A stretch of 64,000 bases of DNA from positions 1 through 64,000 of the forward strand of contig NZ_JBHSEF010000024.1 in assembly GCF_042649045.1 (NCBI RefSeq). The letters run 5' to 3'. A program made the translations under genes and the position numbers. Of the stretch, positions 60,539 to 64,000 are shown piece after piece; positions within the stretch are counted from its first letter, which is position 1; each line of letters starts with the position of its first letter. The notes below the pieces were generated by a model. That model was not told the origin of the DNA and made no database searches. It saw nothing but the letters and a program-made list of their open reading frames with translations. The DNA is from Chryseomicrobium palamuruense (GTDB taxonomy: Bacteria; Bacillota; Bacilli; Bacillales_A; Planococcaceae).

Positions 60539-60617
60539 CTACTTTGCTTTCTATTTTCTTGATTACCCCTGCTATCTTTTGGCCATATTAAAGATACGGT
60601 TGATGTATAGTACACAT

Positions 60618-60656
60618 AAAAAATGAGCTGGAATATTTATCTCCAAGCTCATTTTT
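60618..60656. terminator. Terminator between the transglutaminase and Cst promoter
   Basis: AAAAATGAGCT pairs with AGCTCATTTTT, with a partially paired loop (TGGA..TCCA). A and T tracts lie on both flanks. It also lies just upstream of the cst promoter. Confidence 0.7.
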
Positions 60657-60693
60657 CTTTGATGTCCGTTTTACTAAACTGTTAGTGAAACGA

Positions 60694-61302
60694 TTACAAA
60701 CTCTCTGGTAAGTGATATTTATACATTTCTAATGCATTAGTATTTTCTTTTAAAACAGCTACAATTTTGGGATGAGGCTTCGTATAAATTACTGGATAAT
60801 CTTTCTCGTCAAGTTCCTCGTTAATTGGAAAAGCTAATTTTTCTTCTTCAATTGAAAACTGGGCATCAACTCCTTCTTTATTTCCACGAGCATCAACCCT
60901 AACCCATTTATTAAGTGATCTAATGAAAATAGCATTTAAAGCGTGAATACAATACCCTTTTTCAGGAGTATCAAATAACATCAATCTTTGATAACAAAAA
61001 CCTGCTGGTATTCGCTGCGATCGTAATAAAGACGCTAATAGGTGCGATTTTGCATAACAAATCCCCTCTTTACTGTCTAATACTTCAGAAGCATTACAAG
61101 TAACTCGATTCGTTTGAATATCCCAAGAATGGGAAATTTCATCACGAACAAATTCAAAAGCTATTCTTGCTTTTTCAATTTCCGTTTGAGATGGATTGAA
61201 AAGTTCATCTGCTTTCTTTTTTATAATTGGATTAGAATAATTAACTTCATTTAATTCGAGCAAATACTCATCTAGTTGGTCAGACTCACAAATCAAATTC
61301 AT
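60694..61302 (-). CDS. Transglutaminase-like domain protein
   Basis: 202 aa, soluble. The Cys-His-Asp triad is visible: Cys in SKEGICYAKSHLLASLLR near residue 82, His in GYCIHALNAIF and Asp in WVRVDARGN. Such proteins act as peptidases or acyltransferases; the role is unknown. I chose the ATG at 61302, which follows GGAGTGAAG. Codons are AT-richer than in the neighbours. No functional partner is adjacent. Confidence 0.82.
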   Translation of the reverse strand: MNLICESDQLDEYLLELNEVNYSNPIIKKKADELFNPSQTEIEKARIAFEFVRDEISHSWDIQTNRVTCNASEVLDSKEGICYAKSHLLASLLRSQRIPAGFCYQRLMLFDTPEKGYCIHALNAIFIRSLNKWVRVDARGNKEGVDAQFSIEEEKLAFPINEELDEKDYPVIYTKPHPKIVAVLKENTNALEMYKYHLPESL

Positions 61303-61328
61303 TATCTTCACTCCTGCCATAATGCATA

Positions 61329-61357
61329 ATTATATAAATGTACTTATTATTATACAA
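61329..61357 (-). promoter_or_regulatory. Promoter of the transglutaminase-like gene
   Basis: Minus strand TTGTAT (61352-61357), a 17-base spacer and TATAAT (61329-61334), 27 bases before the start. The remaining bases to 61577 show no other clear feature. Confidence 0.65.
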
Positions 61358-61577
61358 CATTAATTCTTGAATTTGTGTGTATGACATTTTAAACTAACCT
61401 GCACTGTTAGTTGAAGAATATCGTTTTCTTTTGTTCATCTCGTTCACAAAATCTTTCTTCTATCTCTTTCACCTTATCTTTTTTTCTTCCCTAAATAGTT
61501 GAAGCAGAAAGTTTGTTAAGTGTTTTAGGCGAATGGTAACATGGACAAACTTAGGGAAACATATAGGAGGATTCGTG

Positions 61578-61877
61578 ATGATAAATGAAGTGATTTTGGA
61601 CGATTTTTCTTTGAAGGTGACGAGTTTTGAACAGGGAGTCTCTACAAGCAGCTCCGGAACAGAAGCAAAGACGATTCGGTTTGATTTCGAAGTAAGAGGC
61701 GGGACTGAGTACCACGACGTTACGGTCCATTTATACAAAAATACGTTTGATGTAAAGGTCCCTGAACTCGACTTGAGCTTCAGAGGAACCATCAACAATT
61801 ACTCTACTTCACGGACTGATTTCACGAATGAAAATTCTTCATCACTATTCCGCCTGGAGCTGATTGAGATTGGTTAG
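61578..61877 (+). CDS. ykvR: YkvR family protein (DUF3219)
   Basis: 99 aa, small beta-rich soluble protein of the DUF3219/YkvR family. Family features are the N-terminal INEVILDDFSLKVT and EYHDVTVHLYKN stretches. Function is unknown. The ATG at 61578 is seven bases after AGGAGG; an in-frame upstream extension to 61533 lacks a site. The end overlaps the start region of the following LLM gene by a few bases in another frame. Confidence 0.8.
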   Translation: MINEVILDDFSLKVTSFEQGVSTSSSGTEAKTIRFDFEVRGGTEYHDVTVHLYKNTFDVKVPELDLSFRGTINNYSTSRTDFTNENSSSLFRLELIEIG

Positions 61878-62880
61878 AGAAAATCTACTGAAATTAAGCA
61901 TCCTTGATCAATCCCCTGTATCCGCTGGCAAAACACCAGCCATGGCTTTGCAAGCTTCCATGGAGCTTGCAAAAAGCGGGGAACAGTTCGGGTACACGCG
62001 CTATTGGATTGCCGAGCATCACGATTTTTCCGGACTGTCTTGTTCTGCGCCTGAAGTGATGCTGGGGTATATTGGGGCACACACCAAAACAATCCGTATT
62101 GGGGCAGGGGCGGTATTGCTTCCGCATTATAAACCGTACAAGGTTGCTGAAGTCTATAATATGCTAGCGACTCTGTTTCCGGGCAGAATTGATTTAGGGG
62201 TCGGAAGGGCTCCCGGCGGATCAGCGGAAGTGACGATGGCTCTCTCGGATAATTTTTTGCACAATGTTTTCAAGATGCCTGAATCCTTCAAAGAACTTTT
62301 GCGTTTTCTCAAAGATGATTTTCCGGAAGAGCATATGTATTCAAAAGTATCTGCAGCACCGCTTCCGGAAATTCCTCCTAAACCATGGCTTCTTGGGACA
62401 AGCATCAAAAGTGCTATGCTTGCTGCAGAGAATGGAAGCGCCTATGCATTTGGCCATTTCATGAGCGACAAAGACGGGCCGGAAATCCTTGAAACGTATA
62501 AGGAAAATTTTCAACCGAGTTCCTCTTACCAACCGGAATCGATCATAGCAGTATCTGCCATTTGTGCAGAAACGACCGAAAAAGCTGAACACTTGGCAAA
62601 GAGCGGTTTTCTCTGGAAATTAAAAATGGAAAAAGGGGAAGGTGGCGTTGGGGTACCTTCACTTGAGGAAGCCGACCGTTATCCATATACAAGTGAGGAA
62701 CAACAAGCAATTGTAGAAATGCGGAGAAAAATAATCATTGGCAATCCACAACAGGTACGAGAGCAGCTTGAACAGCTCCAATCCATCTACCACAATGATG
62801 AATTCATGATCGTTACTATCACTCATGACTATATAGATCGCTTACAGTCGTATAAATTGATTGCTGAAGAACTCCTGTAA
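61864..62880 (+). CDS. LLM-class flavin-dependent oxidoreductase (second copy)
   Basis: About 330-338 aa, luciferase-like monooxygenase of the MsnO8 subgroup, with YWIAEHHDFSG, IGAGAVLLPHYKPYKV, FPGRIDLGVGRAPG and PWLLGTSIKSAMLAAENG. The start is unclear: family members begin near KLSILDQSP, which here follows a CTG at 61888; the first TTG in frame is at 61864 inside ykvR. No good ribosome site is seen for either. It is only moderately similar to the copy at 57095. Confidence 0.82.
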   Translation: MRLVRENLLKLSILDQSPVSAGKTPAMALQASMELAKSGEQFGYTRYWIAEHHDFSGLSCSAPEVMLGYIGAHTKTIRIGAGAVLLPHYKPYKVAEVYNMLATLFPGRIDLGVGRAPGGSAEVTMALSDNFLHNVFKMPESFKELLRFLKDDFPEEHMYSKVSAAPLPEIPPKPWLLGTSIKSAMLAAENGSAYAFGHFMSDKDGPEILETYKENFQPSSSYQPESIIAVSAICAETTEKAEHLAKSGFLWKLKMEKGEGGVGVPSLEEADRYPYTSEEQQAIVEMRRKIIIGNPQQVREQLEQLQSIYHNDEFMIVTITHDYIDRLQSYKLIAEELL

Positions 62881-62896
62881 TAAAAACAACCAGTTA

Positions 62897-62938
62897 AAAG
62901 TTCGTAAACGTGTCACAACCGTTTACGAACTTTTCTTG
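62897..62938. terminator. Terminator after the second LLM gene
   Basis: AAAAGTTCGTAAACG pairs with CGTTTACGAACTTTT around an eleven-base loop; it is close to the convergent permease gene and could serve both. Confidence 0.85.
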
Positions 62939-62968
62939 TTTCCAGACAAATTCCCGAACAAAAACACC

Positions 62969-63997
62969 TTAGCTTTTCGCGAATTTATTCTTCGCATAAA
63001 CATAAGTAACCGCGAGTGCCGTCACCAACACAGCCCCTTTGATGATATCAAAAGCATAATACGGCAAGTTCTGAATCGTCAGCCCATTCAGCAGGATGCC
63101 GATGACTGCGGCACCGAAGAATGTGCCGAGTGCATTTGGCTTGCCAGCACCGAGCACAGAATAGCCGACAAATACTGCGGCCACCGCTTCCATCAATAAT
63201 GGCGCTCCGGCATCAATCTGGCCTGAACCGACGCGTGCTGTAAAGAGGACACCCGCCATGGATGCGAAGACACCGGAAATGATGTATGCCAAAGTCTTGA
63301 CCTTTTTCACGTTGACGCCCGACAGCTTGGCCGCTTCCGCATTGCCGCCCGTCATATACAGGATGCGGCCCCAGCGTGTATGATCCAAGATCAGATACGC
63401 CGCAAGCACCATTACCACCATTATCCACACCGGCACCGGCAAGCCTATAAACTGGCCTTGGCCGATCCACAGGAACGCGTCGGATAATTGGCCGGGAGCC
63501 ACGCCGCCGGAAGTCAGCGGCATATTGTTGTAAATGGAGTAGCCTTCTGTATACGTGCGGTGAAGACCAGCAACAATATACATCATACTGAGAGTAGCGA
63601 GGAGATCCGGAATGCTGATGACCGTGATCAGGAAGCTGTTGACGAGCCCAACCGCCACGCCGATCAGGAGCGGCAGCAAGAGCACGAGCCACAGCGGCAT
63701 GTCATACCACACCATCAGCGATGCCGTTACCACGGTCGACAAAGACATTGTCGAGCCGACGGACAGATCAAAGCCGTCCACAACAAGTGTGAACGTGACA
63801 CCGAGTGCCAGCAGCGTAACGATTGAAATCGACCGGAGGATGTCCGCGAAATTGCCATAACTGAAGAACGCTTCGCTGAGGCTACTGAAATAAAGGATGA
63901 TTGCAACCAGGAGGATAATCGCACCATATTTAAACAGAAACTGAACTGTGTTCTCTTTCGCTGAGTTTTTCGGTCTTGATAAGCTCTTCTTTTCCAC
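62969..63997 (-). CDS. ABC transporter permease, RbsC type (start near window edge)
   Basis: 342 aa to a GTG at 63997; the true start could lie beyond the window. About ten hydrophobic helices of the branched-chain/ribose permease family are present, with GFDLSVGSTMSLSTVV, KTLAYIISGVFASMAG and AVFVGYSVLGAG. It should import a sugar or similar compound with an ATPase and binding protein that are outside the window. Codon third positions are clearly richer in G and C than in most genes to the left. Confidence 0.85.
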   Translation of the reverse strand: MEKKSLSRPKNSAKENTVQFLFKYGAIILLVAIILYFSSLSEAFFSYGNFADILRSISIVTLLALGVTFTLVVDGFDLSVGSTMSLSTVVTASLMVWYDMPLWLVLLLPLLIGVAVGLVNSFLITVISIPDLLATLSMMYIVAGLHRTYTEGYSIYNNMPLTSGGVAPGQLSDAFLWIGQGQFIGLPVPVWIMVVMVLAAYLILDHTRWGRILYMTGGNAEAAKLSGVNVKKVKTLAYIISGVFASMAGVLFTARVGSGQIDAGAPLLMEAVAAVFVGYSVLGAGKPNALGTFFGAAVIGILLNGLTIQNLPYYAFDIIKGAVLVTALAVTYVYAKNKFAKS

Positions 63998-64000
63998 CGC

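Noticed and set aside
1..64000. Prophage, defence island, toxin-antitoxin pair or complete IS element
   Set aside because: No integrase, transposase, phage structural gene, restriction, CRISPR or paired toxin-antitoxin genes were recognised; the window is mostly conserved core genes.

Overview
The window looks like a chromosomal segment of a low-to-mid GC Gram-positive bacterium of the Bacillales. The best guess is the Planococcaceae/Caryophanaceae (Planococcus, Chryseomicrobium or Sporosarcina-like); the genus is an inference only. Support comes from AGGAGG-type ribosome binding sites, T-box and TPP leaders, and a gene order matching the Bacillus subtilis ygxA-ygzB-perR-bcp-gsaB-ygaE / ygaD-ygaC-mutY-yfhP-recX-yfhF neighbourhood next to an rRNA operon. 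The spore gene sspE, usually found near mutY, was not seen, while a pdaA-type deacetylase is present, so sporulation cannot be decided from this window.

Layout. 1-363: tandem promoters and leader of a minus-strand rRNA operon that lies outside the window. 364-6215: ygxA, ygzB, perR, a hydroxyacid dehydrogenase, bcp, gsaB and ygaE. 6258-11903: a five-gene peptide ABC importer in appDFABC order. 12557-20198: ABC exporter ygaD, ntdp (ygaC), mutY, yfhP, yfhH, recX, yfhF and pdaA. 20249-23645: an rRNA methyltransferase, an 82-bp tandem repeat block, an MFS transporter, and a small reading frame with an internal stop upstream of it. 23646-31650: SE1561-family protein, class I fumarase, P1B4-type iron efflux ATPase with an exact PerR box, YfkH-like and YtxH-like proteins, alanine symporter and YfkK. 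30739-34328: psuK-psuG with a palindromic operator, an M29 aminopeptidase and a 44-aa membrane peptide. 34572-42642: mreBH, carbonic anhydrase, GNAT, pepF, TspO-like protein, methionine aminopeptidase, TPP-controlled thiT, an M20 peptidase and a 34-aa cationic peptide. 42683-51631: SGNH hydrolase, second M29 peptidase, DEAD helicase, FbpA-like peptide, HAD phosphatase, T-box-controlled aminotransferase-serA, and aspartokinase. 51971-58081: second YihY protein, a frameshifted YbjQ gene, FAD oxidoreductase, YpfJ-type metallopeptidase, dapF, a yocH-like gene with a WalR box, and an LLM oxidoreductase. 58181-60466: a CstR-type persulfide-response operon. 60694-64000: transglutaminase-like protein, YkvR, a second LLM oxidoreductase and an RbsC-type permease in visibly GC-richer DNA.

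How the genes work together. Several regulators sit in the same window as recognisable targets: PerR with the iron exporter, CstR with its own operon, and the PsuK helix-turn-helix with the palindrome at its promoter. Serine supply appears as a unit: T-box, aminotransferase, SerA, and a facing HAD phosphatase that may complete the route. No CRISPR array, prophage, complete insertion sequence or defence island was seen. The most unusual items are small: the 82-bp repeat array, the stop-interrupted small gene at 23381-23491, the homopolymer frameshift in ybjQ, a possible AUU start in the TspO-like gene, and two unclassified short peptides.
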